Source: Strongylocentrotus purpuratus
Taxonomy: Eukaryota > Echinodermata > Echinoidea > Camarodonta > Strongylocentrotidae
NCBI RefSeq assembly: GCF_000002235.5
Contig: NW_022145611.1
Location: 22,295,298-22,359,297 of the forward strand
DNA: 64,000 bases
Direction: 5' to 3'
The translations under genes and the position numbers were made by a program. Shown piece by piece: positions 47,301 through 63,200 of the stretch. The notes under the pieces are model-generated. The model saw only the letters and a list, made by a program, of their open reading frames with translations, was not told where the DNA came from and did no database searches. The stretch's first letter is position 1, and every line of letters begins with the position of its first letter.

Positions 47301-50300
47301 ATATGAACATTTTCAAAAAGACCTCTTTTTATCTGAGGCAGATGTCTGTGACCTCTATTTATCTTAAATATGGTATTGTAGATGATTTCATGAAATGTTG
47401 AAAAAGGGTACTTTTTGAGAAAAAAATGCAAGGGGTTAGCCCCTCATTTTTGCCAAAATATGAACATTTTCAAAAAGGCCTCTTTTCATCTTAGGGAGAT
47501 GTCTGTGACCTCAATTTATCCAAAATATGGTATTGTAGATGATTTCATGAAATGTTTTGAAAAAGGTACTTTTTGAGAAAAAAAGGCAAGGGCCGGGTTA
47601 GCCCCTCTTTTTTGCCAAAATATGAACATTTTCAAAAAGACCACGTTTCATCTGAGGAAGGTGTCTGTGACCTCTATTCATCCAAAATATGGTATTGTAG
47701 ATGATTTCATGAAAAGTTGAAAAAAGGTACTTTTTAAGAAAAAAAGGCAAGGGGTTAGCCCCTCATTTTTGCCAAAATATGAACATTTTCAAAAAGCCTT
47801 TTTTCATCTGAGGAAGATGTCTGTGACCTCTATTCATCCAAAATATGGTATTGTAGATAATTTTATGACATGTTGAAAAAAGGTAATTTTTGAGAAAAAA
47901 GGGCAAGGGGTTAACCCCTCATTTTTGCCAAAATATGAACATTTTCAAAAAGACCTCTTTTCTTCTGAGGAAGGTGTCTGTGACCTCTATTCATCCAAAA
48001 TATGGTATTGTAGATCATTTCATGAAATGTTGAAAAAAGGTAATTTTTGAGAAAAAAAGGCAAGGGGTTAACCCCTCATTTTTGCCAAAATATGAACATT
48101 TCTAAAAAGACCTCTTTTCATCTGAGGAAGATGTCTGTGACCTCTTTTCATCAAAAATATGGTATTGTAGATCATTTCATGAAATGAAATGTTGAAAAAG
48201 GGTACTTTTTGAGAAAAAATTGCAAGGGGTTAGCCCCTTATTTTTGCCAAAATATGAACATTTTCAAAAAGGCCTTTTTTCATCTTAGGAACATGTCTGT
48301 GACCTCAATTTATCCAAAATATAGTATTGTAGATGATTTCATGAAATGTTTTGAAAAAGGTACTTTTTGAGAAAAAAAGGCAAGGGGTTAGCCCCTCTTT
48401 TTTGCCAAAATATGAACATTTTCAAAAAGACCACGTTTCATCTGAGGAAGGTGTCTGTGACCTCTATTCATCCAAAATATGGTATTGTAGATGATTTCAT
48501 GAAAAGTTGAAAAAAGGTACTTTTTAAGAAAAAAAAGGCAAGGGGTAAGCCCCTCATTTTTGCCAAAATATGAACATTTTCAAAAAGCCTTTTTTCATCT
48601 GAGGAAGATGTCTGTGACCTCTATTCATCCAAAATATGGTATTGTAGATAATTTTATGACATGTTGAAAAAAGGTAATTTTTGAGAAAAAAGGGCAAGGG
48701 GTTAACCCCTCATTTTTGCCAAAATATGAACATTTTCAAAAAGACCTCTTTTCTTCTGAGGAAGGTGTCTGTGACCTTTATTCATCCAAAATATGGTATT
48801 GTAGATGATTTCATGAAATGTTTTGAAAAAGGTACTTTTGAGAAAAAAAGGCAAGGGGTTAACCCCTCATTTTTGCCAAAATATGAACATTTTCAAAAAG
48901 ACCTCTTTTCATTTGAGGAAGATGTCTGTGACCTCTTTCATCAAAAATATGGTATTGTAGATCATTTCATGAAATGTTGAAAAAAGGTAATTTTTAGGAA
49001 AAAAAAGGCAAGGGGTTAACCCCTCATTTTTGCCAAAATATGAACATTTTCAAAAAGACCACTTTTCATCTCAGGAAGATGTCTGTGACCTCTATTTATC
49101 CAAAATATGTTATTTTAGATGATTTCATGAAATGTTGAAAAATGGAACTTTTGAGAAAAAAAGGCAAGGGGTTAGCCCCTCATTTTTGCCAAAATATGAA
49201 CATTTTCAAAAAGACCACGTTTCTTCTGAGGAAGATGTCTGTGACCTCTTTTCATCAAAAATATGATATTGTAGATCATTTCATGAAATGTTGAAAAAAG
49301 GTAATTTTTGAGAAAAAAAGGCAAAGGGGTAACCCCTCATTTTTGCCAAAATATGAACATTTTCAAAAAGACCTCTTTTTATCTGAGGCAGATGTCTGTG
49401 ACCTCTATTTATCTTAAATATGGTATTGTAGATGATTTCATGAAATGTTGAAAAAGGGTACTTTTTGAGAAAAAAATGCAAGGGGTTAGCCCCTCATTTT
49501 TGCCAAAATATGAACATTTTCAAAAAGGCCTCTTTTCATCTTAGGGAGATGTCTGTGACCTCAATTTATCCAAAATATGGTATTGTAGATGATTTCATGA
49601 AATGTTTTGAAAAAGGTACTTTTTGAGAAAAAAAGGCAAGGGCCGGGTTAGCCCCTCTTTTTTGCCAAAATATGAACATTTTCAAAAAGACCACGTTTCA
49701 TCTGAGGAAGGTGTCTGTGACCTCTATTCATCAAAAATATGGTATTGTAGATGATTTCATGAAAAGTTGAAAAAAGGTACTTTTTAAGAAAAAAAGGCAA
49801 GGGGTTAGCCCCTCATTTTTGCCAAAATATGAACATTTTCAAAAAGACCTCTTTTCTTCTGAGGAAGGTGTCTGTGACCTCTATTCATCCAAAATATGGT
49901 ATTGTAGATCATTTCATGAAATGTTGAAAAAAGGTAATTTTTGAGAAAAAAAGGCAAGGGGTTAACCCCTCATTTTTGCCAAAATATGAACATTTCTAAA
50001 AAGACCTCTTTTCATCTGAGGAAGATGTCTGTGACCTCTTTTCATCAAAAATATGGTATTGTAGATCATTTCATGAAATGTTGAAAAAAGGTAATTTTTG
50101 AGAAAAAAAGGCAAAGGGTTAACCCCTCATTTTTGCCAAAATATGAACATTTTCAATAGACCACGTTTCATCTGAGGAAGGTGTCTGTGACCTCTATTCA
50201 TCCAAAATATGGCATTGTAGATCATTTCATGAAATGTTGAAAAAGGGTACTTTTTGAGAAAAAAAGGCAAGGGGTTAGTTAACCCCTCATTTTTGCCAAA

Positions 50301-53300
50301 ATATGAACATTTTCAAAAAGACCACGTTTCTTCTGAGGAAGGTGTCTGTGACCTCTATTCATCCAAAATATGGTATTGTAGATCATTTCATGAAATGTTG
50401 AAAAAAGGTAATTTTTGAGAAAAAAAGGCAAGGGGTAAACCCCTCATTTTTGCCAAAATATGAACATTTTCAAAAAGCCTTTTTTCATCTGAGGAAGATG
50501 TCTGTGACCTTTATTCATCCAAAATATGGTATTGTAGATAATTTCATGAAATGTTTTGAAAAAGGTACTTTTTGAGAAAAAAAGGCAAGGGGTTAACCCC
50601 TCATTTTTGCCAAAATATGAACATTTTCAAAAAGACCTCTTTTCATTTGAGGAAGATGTCTGTGACCTCTTTTCATCAAAAATATGGTATTGTAGATCAT
50701 TTCATGAAATGTTGAAAAAAGGTAATTTTTAGGAAAAAAAAGGCAAGGGGTTAACCCCTCATTTTTGCCAAAATATGAACATTTTCAAAAAGACCACTTT
50801 TCATCTCAGGAAGATGTCTGTGACCTCTATTTATCCAAAATATGTTATTTAGATGATTTCATGAAATGTTGAAAAATGGAACTTTTGAGAAAAAAAGGCA
50901 AGGGGTTAGCCCCTCATTTTTGCCAAAATATGAACATTTTCAAAAAGACCACGTTTCTTCTGAGGAAGATGTCTGTGACCTCTTTTCATCAAAAATATGA
51001 TATTGTAGATCATTTCATGAAATGTTGAAAAAAGGTAATTTTTGAGAAAAAAAGGCAAAGGGTTAACCCCTCATTTTTGCCAAAATATGAACATTTTCAA
51101 AAAGACCTCTTTTTATCTGAGGCAGATGTCTGTGACCTCTATTTATCTTAAATATGGTATTGTAGATGATTTCATGAAATGTTGAAAAAGGGTACTTTTT
51201 GAGAAAAAAATGCAAGGGGTTAGCCCCTCATTTTTGCCAAAATATGAACATTTTCAAAAAGGCCTCTTTTCATCTTAGGGAGATGTCTGTGACCTCAATT
51301 TATCCAAAATATGGTATTGTAGATGATTTCATGAAATGTTTTGAAAAAGGTACTTTTTGAGAAAAAAAGGCAAGGGCCGGGTTAGCCCCTCTTTTTTGCC
51401 AAAATATGAACATTTTCAAAAAGACCACGTTTCATCTGAGGAAGGTGTCTGTGACCTCTATTCATCCAAAATATGGTATTGTAGATGATTTCATGAAAAG
51501 TTGAAAAAAGGTACTTTTTAAGAAAAAAAGGCAAGGGGTTAGCCCCTCATTTTTGCCAAAATATGAACATTTTCAAAAAGCCTTTTTTCATCTGAGGAAG
51601 ATGTCTGTGACCTCTATTCATCCAAAATATGGTATTGTAGATAATTTTATGACATGTTGAAAAAAGGTAATTTTTGAGAAAAAAGGGCAAGGGGTTAACC
51701 CCTCATTTTTGCCAAAATATGAACATTTTCAAAAAGACCTCTTTTCTTCTGAGGAAGGTGTCTGTGACCTCTATTCATCCAAAATATGGTATTGTAGATC
51801 ATTTCATGAAATGTTGAAAAAAGGTAATTTTTGAGAAAAAAAGGCAAGGGGTTAACCCCTCATTTTTGCCAAAATATGAACATTTCTAAAAAGACCTCTT
51901 TTCATCTGAGGAAGATGTCTGTGACCTCTTTTCATCAAAAATATGGTATTGTAGATCATTTCATGAAATGAAATGTTGAAAAAGGGTACTTTTTGAGAAA
52001 AAATTGCAAGGGGTTAGCCCCTTATTTTTGCCAAAATATGAACATTTTCAAAAAGGCCTTTTTTCATCTTAGGAACATGTCTGTGACCTCAATTTATCCA
52101 AAATATAGTATTGTAGATGATTTCATGAAATGTTTGAAAAAGGTACTTTTTGAGAAAAAAAGGCAAGGGGTTAGCCCCTCTTTTTTGCCAAAATATGAAC
52201 ATTTTCAAAAAGACCACGTTTCATCTGAGGAAGGTGTCTGTGACCTCTATTCATCCAAAATATGGTATTGTAGATGATTTCATGAAAAGTTGAAAAAAGG
52301 TACTTTTTAAGAAAAAAAAGGCAAGGGGTAAGCCCCTCATTTTTGCCAAAATATGAACATTTTCAAAAAGCCTTTTTTCATCTGAGGAAGATGTCTGTGA
52401 CCTCTATTCATCCAAAATATGGTATTGTAGATAATTTTATGACATGTTGAAAAAAGGTAATTTTTGAGAAAAAAGGGCAAGGGGTTAACCCCTCATTTTT
52501 GCCAAAATATGAACATTTTCAAAAAGACCTCTTTTCTTCTGAGGAAGGTGTCTGTGACCTTTATTCATCCAAAATATGGTATTGTAGATGATTTCATGAA
52601 ATGTTTTGAAAAAGGTACTTTTTGAGAAAAAAAGGCAAGGGGTTAACCCCTCATTTTTGCCAAAATATGAACATTTTCAAAAAGACCTCTTTTCATTTGA
52701 GGAAGATGTCTGTGACCTCTTTTCATCAAAAATATGGTATTGTAGATCATTTCATGAAATGTTGAAAAAAGGTAATTTTTAGGAAAAAAAAGGCAAGGGG
52801 TTAACCCCTCATTTTTGCCAAAATATGAACATTTTCAAAAAGACCACTTTTCATCTCAGGAAGATGTCTGTGACCTCTATTTATCCTAAATATGTTATTT
52901 TAGATGATTTCATGAAATGTTGAAAAAAGGAACTTTTGAGAAAAAAAGGCAAGGGGTTAGCCCCTCATTTTTGCCAAAATATGAACATTTTCAAAAAGAC
53001 CACGTTTCTTCTGAGGAAGGTGTCTGTGACCTCTATTCATCCAAAATATGGTATTATAGATCATTTCATGAAATGTTGAAAAAAGGTAATTTTTGAGAAA
53101 AAAAGGCAAGGGGTAAACCCCTCATTTTTGCCAAAATATGAACATTTTCAAAAAGGCCTCTTTTCATCTGAGGAAGATGTCTGTGACCTCTTTTCATCAA
53201 AAATATGATATTGTAGATCATTTCATGAAATGTTGAAAAAAGGTAATTTTTGAGAAAAAAAGGCAAAGGGTTAACCCCTCATTTTTGCCAAAATATGAAC

Positions 53301-53430
53301 ATTTTCAAAAAGACCTCTTTTTATCTGAGGCAGATGTCTGTGACCTCTATTTATCCAAAATATGGTATTGTAGATGATTTCATGAAATGTTTTGAAAAAG
53401 GTACTTTTTGAGAAAAAAAGGCAAGGGCCG
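44350..53430. repeat. 3.78 kb higher-order repeat (24 monomers)
   Basis: GGGCCGGGTTAG occurs at 45857, 47590, 49640, 51374 and 53425. Alternate ones are 3,783, 3,784 and 3,785 bp apart. TCATGAAATGAAATG occurs at 48177 and 51961 (3,784 apart). TTAGTTAACCCC at about 46493 and 50276 is 3,783 apart. Intervening monomers agree almost fully, so these are recent whole-unit copies. Confidence 0.92.
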
Positions 53431-54289
53431 GGTTAGCCCTCTTTTTTGCCAAAATATGAACATTTTCAAAAAGACCACGTTTCATCTGAGGAAGGTGTCT
53501 GTGACCTCTATTCATCCAAATTATGGTATTGTAGATGATTTCATGAAAAGTTAAAAAAAGGTACTTTTTGAGAAAAAAAGGCAAGGGGTTAGCCCCTCAT
53601 TTTTGCCAAAATATGAACATTTTCAAAAAGACCACGTTTCTTCTGAGGAAGATGTCTGTGACCTCTTTTCATCAAAAATATGATATTGTAGATCATTTCA
53701 TGAAATGTTGAAAAAAGGTAATTTTTGAGAAAAAAAGGCAAAGGGTTAACCCCTCATTTTTGCCAAAATATGAACATTTTCAAAAAGACCTCTTTTTATC
53801 TGAGGCAGATGTCTGTGACCTCTATTATCTTAAATATGGTATTGTAGATGATTTCATGAATTGTTGAAAAAGGGTACTTTTTGAGAAAAAAATGCAAGGG
53901 GTTAGCCCCTCATTTTGCCAAAATATGAACATTTTCAAAAAGACCTCTTTTCATCTTAGGGAGATGTCTGTGACCTCAATTTATCCAAAATATGGTATTG
54001 TAGATGATTTCATGAAATGTTTTGAAAAAGGTACTTTTTGAGAAAAAAAGGCAAGGGCCGGGTTAGCCCCTCTTTTTGCCAAAATATGAACATTTTCAAA
54101 AAGACCACGTTTCATCTGAGGAAGGTGTCTGTGACCTCTATTCATCCAAATTATGGTATTGTAGATGATTTCATGAAAAGTTAAAAAAAGGTACTTTTTG
54201 AGAAAAAAAGGCAAGGGGTTAGCCCTCATTTTTGCCAAAATATGAACATTTTCAAAAAGACCTCTTTTCATCTGAGGAAGATGTCTGTG

Positions 54290-57200
54290 ACCTCTTTTCA
54301 TTAAAAATATGGTATTGTAGATCATTTCATGAAATGTTGAAAAAAGGTAATTTTTGAGAAAAAAAGGCAAAGGGTTAACCCCTCATTTTTGCCAAAATAT
54401 GAACATTTTCAAAAAGACCTCTTTTTATCTGAGGAAGATGTCTGTGACCTCTATTTATCCAAAATATGGTATTGTAGATGATTTCATGAAATGTTGAAAA
54501 AGGGTACTTTTTGAGAAAAAAATGCAAGGGGTTAGCCCCTTATTTTTGCCAAAATATGAACATTTTCAAAAAGGCCTCTTTTCATCTTAGGAAGATGTCT
54601 GTGACCTCAATTTATCCAAAATATAGTATTGTACATGATTTCATGAAATGTTTTGAAAAAGGTACTTTTTGATAAAAAAAGGCAAGGGGTTAGCCCCTCT
54701 TTTTGCCAAAATATGAACATTTTCAAAAAGACCACGTTTCATCTGAGGAAGGTGTCTGTGACCTCTATTCATCCAAAATATGGTATTGTAGATGATTTCA
54801 TGAAAAGTTGAAAAAAGGTACTTTTTAAGAAAAAAAGGCAAGGGGTAAGCCCCTCATTTTTGCCAAAATATGAACATTTTCAAAAAGCCTTTTTTCATCG
54901 GAGGAAGATGTCTGTGACCTCTATTCATCCAAAATATGGTATTGTATATAATTTTATGACATGTTGAAAAAAGGTAATTTTTGAGAAAAAAGGGCAAGGG
55001 GTTAAACCCTCATTTTTGCCAAAATATGAACATTTTCAAAAAGACCTCTTTTCTTCTGAGGAAGGTGTCTGTGACCTCTTTCATCAAAAATATGGTATTG
55101 TAGATCATTTCATGACATGTTGAAAAAAGGTAATTTTTAGGAAAAAAAAGGCAAGGGGTTAACCCCTCATTTTTGCCAAAATATGAACATTTTCAAAAAG
55201 ACCTTTTTCATCTCAGGAAGATGTCTGTGACCTCTATTTATCCAAAATATGTTATTTTAGATGATTTCATGAAATGTTGAAAAATGGAACTTTTTAGAAA
55301 AAAAGGCAAGGGGTTAGCCCCTCATTTTTGCCAAAATATGAACATTTTCAAAAAGACCACGTTTCTTCTGAGGAAGGTGTCTGTGACCTCTATTCATCCA
55401 AAATATGGTATTATAGATCATTTCATGAAATGTTGAAAAAAGGTAATTTTTGAGAAAAAAAGGCAAGGGGTAAACCCCTCATTTTTGCCAAAATATGAAC
55501 ATTTTCAAAAAGGCCTCTTTTCATCTGAGGAAGATGTCTGTGACCTCTTTTCATCAAAAATTGTAGATCATTTCAGGGCATAAACGTTTAATTCATCCAA
55601 AATATGGTATTATAGATCATTTCATGAAATGTTGAAAAAAGGTAATTTTTGAGAAAAAAAGGCAAAGGGTTAACCCCTCATTTTTGCCAAAATATGAACA
55701 TTTTCAAAAAGACCTTTTTTATCTGAGGCAGATGTCTGTGACCTCTATTTATCCAAAATATGGTATTGTAGATGATTTCATGAATTGTTGAAAAAGGGTA
55801 CTTTTTGAGAAAAAAATGCAAGGGGTTAGCCCCTCATTTTTGCCAAAATATGAACATTTTCAAAAAGGTCTCTTTTCATCTTAGGGAGATGTCTGTGACC
55901 TCAATTTATCCAAAATATGGTATTGTAGATGATTCATGAAATGTTTTGAAAAAGGTACTTTTTGAGAAAAAAAGGCAAGGGGGGTGAGCCCCTCTCTTTT
56001 GCCAAAATATGAACATTTTCAAAAAGACCACGTTTCATCTGAGGAAGGTGTCTGTGACCTCTATTCATCCAAATTATGGTATTGTAGATGATTTCATGAA
56101 AAGTTGAAAAAAGGTACTTTTAAGAAAAAAAGGCAAGGGGTTAGCCCTCATTTTTGCCAAAATATGAACATTTTCAAAAAGACCTCTTTTCATCTCAGGA
56201 AGATGTCTGTGACCTCTTTCATCAAACATATGGTATTGTAGATGATTTCATGAAATGTTGAAAAAGGGTACTTTTTGAGAAAAAAATGCAAGGGGTTAGC
56301 CCCTTATTTTTGCCAAAATATGAACATTTTCAAAAAGGCCTCTTTTCATCTTAGGAAGATGTCTGTGACCTCAAGTTATCCAAAATATAGTATTGTACAT
56401 GATTTCATGAAATGTTTTGAAAAAGGTACTTTTTGATAAAAAAGGGCAAGGGGTTAGCCCCTCTTTTTTGCCAAAATATGAACATTTTCAAAAAGACCAC
56501 GTTTCATCTGAGGAAGGTGTCTGTGACCTCTATTCATCCAAAATATGGTATTGTAGATGATTTCATGAAAAGTTGAAAAAAGGTACTTTTTAAGAAAAAA
56601 AGGCAAGGGGTTAGCCCCTCATTTTTGCCAAAATATGAACATTTTCAAAAAGCCTTTTTTCATCTGAGGAAGATGTCTGTGACCTCTATTCAGCCAAAAT
56701 ATGATATTGTAGATCATTTCATGAAATGTTGAAAAAAGGTAATTTTTGAGAAAAAAAGGCAAAGGGTTAACCCCTCATTTTTGCCAAAATATGAACATTT
56801 TCAAAAAGACCTCTTTTTATCTGAGGCAGATGTCTGTGACCTCTATTTATCTTAAATATGGTATTGTAGATGATTTCATGAAATGTTGAAAAAGGGTACT
56901 TTTTGAGAAAAAAATGCAAGGGGTTAGCCCCTCATTTTTGCCAAAATATGAACATTTTCAAAAAGGCCTCTTTTCATCTTAGGGAGATGTCTGTGACCTC
57001 AATTTATCCAAAATATGGTATTGTAGATGATTTCATGAAATGTTTTGAAAAAAGGTACTTTTGAGAAAAAAAGGCAAGGGCCGGGTTAGCCCCTCTTTTT
57101 TGCCAAAATATGAACATTTTCAAAAAGACCACGTTTCATCTGAGGAAGGTGTCTGTGACCTCTATTCATCCAAAATATGGTATTGTAGATGATTTCATGA

Positions 57201-60200
57201 AAAGTTGAAAAAAGGTACTTTTTAAGAAAAAAAGGCAAGGGGTTAGCCCCTCATTTTTGCCAAAATATGAACATTTTCAAAAAGCCTTTTTTCATCTGAG
57301 GAAGATGTCTGTGACTCTATTCATCCAAAATATGGTATTGTAGATAATTTTATGACATGTTGAAAAAGGTAATTTTTGAGAAAAAAGGGCAAGGGGTTAA
57401 CCCCTCATTTTTGCCAAAATATGAACATTTTCAAAAAGACCTCTTTTCTTCTGAGGAAGGTGTCTGTGACCTCTATTCATCCAAAATATGGTATTGTAGA
57501 TCATTTCATGAAATGTTGAAAAAAGGTAATTTTTGAGAAAAAAAGGCAAGGGGTAACCCCTCATTTTTGCCAAAATATGAACATTTCAAAAAGACCTCTT
57601 TTCATCTGAGGAAGATGTCTGTGACCTCTTTTCATCAAAAATATGGTATTGTAGATCATTTCATGAAATGTTGAAAAAAGGTAATTTTTGAGAAAAAAAG
57701 GCAAGGGGTTAACCCCTCATTTTTGCCAAAATATAAACATTTTCAAAAAGACCTCTTTTTATCTGAGGAAGATGTCTGTGACCTCTATTATCCAAAATAT
57801 GGTATTGTAGATGATTTCATGAAATGTTGAAAAAGGGTACTTTTTGAGAAAAAATTGCAAGGGGTTAGCCCCTCTTTTTGCCAAAATATGAACATTTTCA
57901 AAAAGACCACGTTTCATCTGAGGAAGGTGTCTGTGACCTCTATTCATCCAAAATATGGTATTGTAGATGATTTCATGAAAAGTTGAAAAAAGGTACTTTT
58001 TAAGAAAAAAAAGGCAAGGGGTAAGCCCCTCATTTTTGCCAAAATATGAACATTTTCAAAAAGCCTTTTTCATCTGAGGAAGATGTCTGTGACCTCTATT
58101 CATCCAAAATATGGTATTGTAGATAATTTTATGAATGTTGAAAAAAGGTAATTTTTGAGAAAAAAGGCAAGGGGTTAACCCCTCATTTTTGCCAAAATAT
58201 GAACATTTTCAAAAAGACCTCTTTTCTTCTGAGGAAGGTGTCTGTGACCTTATTCATCCAAAATATGGTATTGTAGATGATTTCATGAAATGTTTTGAAA
58301 AAGGTACTTTTGAGAAAAAAAGGCAAGGGGTTAACCCCTCATTTTTGCCAAAATATGAACATTTTCAAAAAGACCTCTTTTCATTTGAGGAAGATGTCTG
58401 TGACCTCTTTTCATCCAAAAATATGGTATTGTAGATCATTTCATGAAATGTTGAAAAAAGGTAATTTTTAGGAAAAAAAAGGCAAGGGGTTAACCCCTCA
58501 TTTTTGCCAAAATATGAACATTTTCAAAAAGACCACTTTTCATCTGAGGAAGATGTCTGTGACCTCTATTATCCAAAATATGTTATTTAGATGATTTCAT
58601 GAAATGTTGAAAAATGGAACTTTTGAGAAAAAAAGGCAAGGGGTTAGCCCCTCATTTTGCCAAAATATGAACATTTTCAAAAAGACCACGTTTTTTCTGA
58701 GGAAGGTGTCTGTGACCTCTATTCATCCAAAATATGGTATTATAGATCATTTCATGAAATGTTGAAAAAAAGGTAATTTTTGAGAAAAAAAGGCAAGGGG
58801 TAAACCCCTCATTTTTGCCAAAATATGAACATTTTCAAAAAGGCCTCTTTCATCTGAGGAAGATGTCTGTGACCTCTTTTCATCAAAATATGATATTGTA
58901 GATCATTTCATGAAATGTTGAAAAAAGGTAATTTTTGAGAAAAAAAGGCAAAGGGTTAACCCCTCATTTTTGCCAAAATATGAACATTTTCAAAAAGACC
59001 TCTTTCTTCTGAGGAAGGTGTCTGTGACCTCTATTCATCCAAAATATGGTATTGTAGATCATTTCATGAAATGTTGAAAAAAGGTAATTTTTGAGAAAAA
59101 AAGGCAAGGGGTTAACCCCTCATTTTTGCCAAAATATGAACATTTCTAAAAAGACCTCTTTTCATCTGAGGAAGATGTCTGTGACCTCTTTTCATCAAAA
59201 ATATGGTATTGTAGATCATTTCATGAAATGAAATGTTGAAAAAGGGTACTTTTTGAGAAAAAAATGCAAGGGGTTAGCCCCTTATTTGCCAAAATATGAA
59301 CATTTTCAAAAAGGCCTTTTTCATCTTAGGAGATGTCTGTGACCTCAATTTATCCAAAATATGGTATTGTAGATGATTTCATGAAAGTTTTGAAAAAGGT
59401 ACTTTTTGAGAAAAAAAGGCAAGGGGTTAGCCCCTCTTTTTTGCCAAAATATGAACATTTTCAAAAAGACTACGTTTCATCTGAGGAAGGTGTCTGTGAC
59501 CTCTATTCATCCAAAATATGGTATTGTAGAATCATGAAAAGTTGAAAAAAGGTACTTTTTAGAAAAAAAGGCAAGGGGTAAGCCCCTCTTTTTGCCAAAA
59601 TATGAACATTTTCAAAAAGCCTTTTTTCATCTGAGGAAGATGTCTGTGACCTCTATTCATCCAAAATATGGTATTGTAGATAATTTCATGACATGTTGAA
59701 AAAAGGTAATTTTTGAGAAAAAAGGGCAAGGGGTTAACCCCTCTTTTTGCCAAAATATGAACATTTTCAAAAAGACCTCTTTTCATCTGAGGAAGGTGTC
59801 TGTGACCTTTATTCATCCAAAATATGGTATTGTAGATGATTTCATGAAATGTTTTGAAAAAAGGTACTTTTTGAGAAAAAAAAGGCAAGGGTTACCCTCA
59901 TTTTTGCCAAAATATGAACATTTTCAAAAAGACCTCTTTTCATCTGAGGAAGATGTCTGTGACCTCTATTCATCAAAAATATGGTATTGTAGATCATTCA
60001 TGAAATGTTGAAAAAAGGTAATTTTTAGGAAAAAAAAGGCAAGGGGTTAACCCTCATTTTGCCAAAATATGAACATTTTCAAAAAGACCACTTTCATCTG
60101 AGGAAGATGTCTGTGACCTCTATTTATCCAAAATATGGTATTGTAGATGATTTCATGAAATGTTGAAAAATGGTAACTTTTGAGAAAAAAAGGCAAGGGG

Positions 60201-63200
60201 TTAGCCCTCATTTTTGCCAAAATATGAACATTTTCAAAAAGACCACGTTTCTTCTGAGGAAGGTGTCTGTGACCTCTATTCATCCAAAATATGGTATTGT
60301 AGATCATTTCATGAAATTTGAAAAAAGGTAATTTTTGAGAAAAAAAGGCAAGGGGTAAACCCCTCATTTTTGCCAAAATATGAACATTTTCAAAAAGACC
60401 TCTTTTCATCTGAGGAAGATGTCTGTGACCTCTTTCATCAAAAATATGATATTGTAGATCATTTCATGAAATGTTGAAAAAAGGTAATTTTTGAGAAAAA
60501 AAAGGCAAAGGGTTAACCCCTCATTTTTGCCAAAATATGAACATTTTCAAAAAGACCTCTTTTTATCTGAGGCAGATGTCTGTGACCTCTATTTATCCAA
60601 AATATGGTATTGTAGATGATTTCATGAAATGTTGAAAAAGGTACTTTTTGAGAAAAAAAGGCAAGGGGTTAGCCCCTCTTTTTTGCCAAAATATGAACAT
60701 TTTCAAAAAGACCACGTTTCATCTGAGGAAGGTGTCTGTGACCTCTATTCATCAAAATTATGGTATTGTAGATGATTTCATGAAAAGTTAAAAAAGGTAC
60801 TTTTTGAGAAAAAAAGGCAAGGGGTTAGCCCCTCATTTTTGCCAAAATATGAACATTTTCAAAAAGACCACGTTTCATCTGAGGAAGATGTCTGTGACCT
60901 CTTTTCATCAAAAATATGATATTGTAGATCATTTCATGAAATGTTGAAAAAAGGTAATTTTGAGAAAAAAAGGCAAAGGGTTAACCCCTCATTTTTGCCA
61001 AAATATGAACATTTTCAAAAAGACCTCTTTTATCTGAGGCAGATGTCTGTGACCTCTATTTATCCAAAATATGGTATTGTAGATGATTTCATGAATTGTT
61101 GAAAAAGGGTACTTTTTGAGAAAAAAATGCAAGGGGTTAGCCCCTCATTTTTGCCAAAATATGAACATTTTCAAAAAGGCCTCTTTTCATCTTAGGGAGA
61201 TGTCTGTGACCTCTATTTATCCAAATATGGTATTGTAGATGATTTCATGAAATGTTTGAAAAAGGTACTTTTTGAGAAAAAAAGGCAAGGGCCGGGTTAG
61301 CCCCTCTTTTTTGCCAAAATATGAACATTTTCAAAAAGACCACGTTTCATCTGAGGAAGGTGTCTGTGACCTCTATTCATCCAAATTATGGTATTGTAGA
61401 TGATTTCATGAAAAGTTGAAAAAAAGGTACTTTTGAGAAAAAAAGGCAAGGGGTTAGCCCCTCATTTTTGCCAAAATATGAACATTTTCAAAAAGACCTC
61501 TTTTCATCTGAGGAAGAGATGTCTGTGACCTCTTTTCATTAAAAATATGGTATTGTAGATCATTTCATGAAATGTTGAAAAAAAGGTAATTTTTGAGAAA
61601 AAAAAAGGCAAAGGGTTAACCCCTCATTTTTGCCAAAATATGAACATTTTCAAAAAGACCTCTTTTTATCTGAGGAAGATGTCTGTGACCTCTATTTATC
61701 CAAAATATGGTATTGTAGATGATTTCATGAAATGTTGAAAAAGGGTACTTTTTGAGAAAAAAATGCAAGGGGTTAGCCCCTTATTTTTGCCAAAATATGA
61801 ACATTTCAAAAAGGCCTCTTTTCATCTTAGGAAGATGTCTGTGACCTCAATTTATCCAAAATATAGTATTGTACATGATTTCATGAAATGTTTTGAAAAA
61901 AGGTACTTTTTGAGAAAAAAAAGGCAAGGGGTTAGCCCCTCTTTTTTGCCAAAATATGAACATTTTCAAAAAGACCACGTTTCATCTGAGGAAGGTGTCT
62001 GTGACCTCTATTCATCCAAAATATGGTATTGTAGATGATTTCATGAAAAGTTGAAAAAAGGTACTTTTAAGAAAAAAAGGCAAGGGGTTAAGCCCCTCAT
62101 TTTGCCAAAATATGAACATTTTCAAAAAGCCTTTTTTCATCGGAGGAAGATGTCTGTGACCTCTATTCATCCAAAATATGGTATTGTAGATGATTTCATG
62201 ACATGTTGAAAAAGGTAATTTTTGAGAAAAAAGGGCAAGGGGTTACCCTCATTTTTGCCAAAATATGAACATTTTCAAAAAGACCTCTTTTCTTCTGAGG
62301 AAGGTGTCTGTGACCTCTTTCATCAAAAATATGGTATTGTAGATCATTTCATGACATGTTGAAAAAAGGTAATTTTTAGGAAAAAAAGGCAAGGGGTTAA
62401 CCCCTCATTTTGCCAAAATATGAACATTTTCAAAAAGACCTTTTCATCTCAGGAAGATGTCTGTGACCTCTATTTATCCAAAAATATGTATTTTAGATGA
62501 TTTCATGAAATGTTGAAAAAGGAACTTTTTAGAAAAAAAGGCAAGGGGTTAGCCCCTCATTTTTGCCAAAATATGAACATTTTCAAAAAGACCACGTTTC
62601 TTCTGAGGAAGGTGTCTGTGACCTCTATTCATCCAAAATATGGTATTATAGATCATTCATGAAATGTTGAAAAAAGGTAATTTTTGAGAAAAAAAGGCAA
62701 GGGGTAAACCCCTCATTTTTGCCCAAAATATGAACATTTTCAAAAAGGCCTCTTTTCATCTGAGGAAGATGTCTGTGACCTCTTTTCATCAAAAATTGTA
62801 GATCTTTCAGGCTAAACGTTTAATTCATCCAAAAAGGTATTATAGATCATTTCATGAAATGTTGAAAAAAGGTAATTTTTGAGAAAAAGGCAAAGGTTAA
62901 CCCCTCATTTTTGCCAAAATATGAACATTTTCAAAAAGACCTTTTTTTATCTGAGCAGATGTCTGTGACCTCTATTTATCCAAAATATGGTATTGTAGAT
63001 GATTTCATGAATTGTTGAAAAAGGGTACTTTTTGAGAAAAAAAATGCAAGGGGTTAGCCCCTCATTTTTGCCAAAATATGAACATTTTCAAAAAAGGTCT
63101 CTTTTCATCTTAGGGAGATGTCTGTGACCTCAATTTATCCAAAATATGGTATTGTAGATGATTTCATGAAATGTTTTGAAAAAGGTACTTTTTGAGAAAA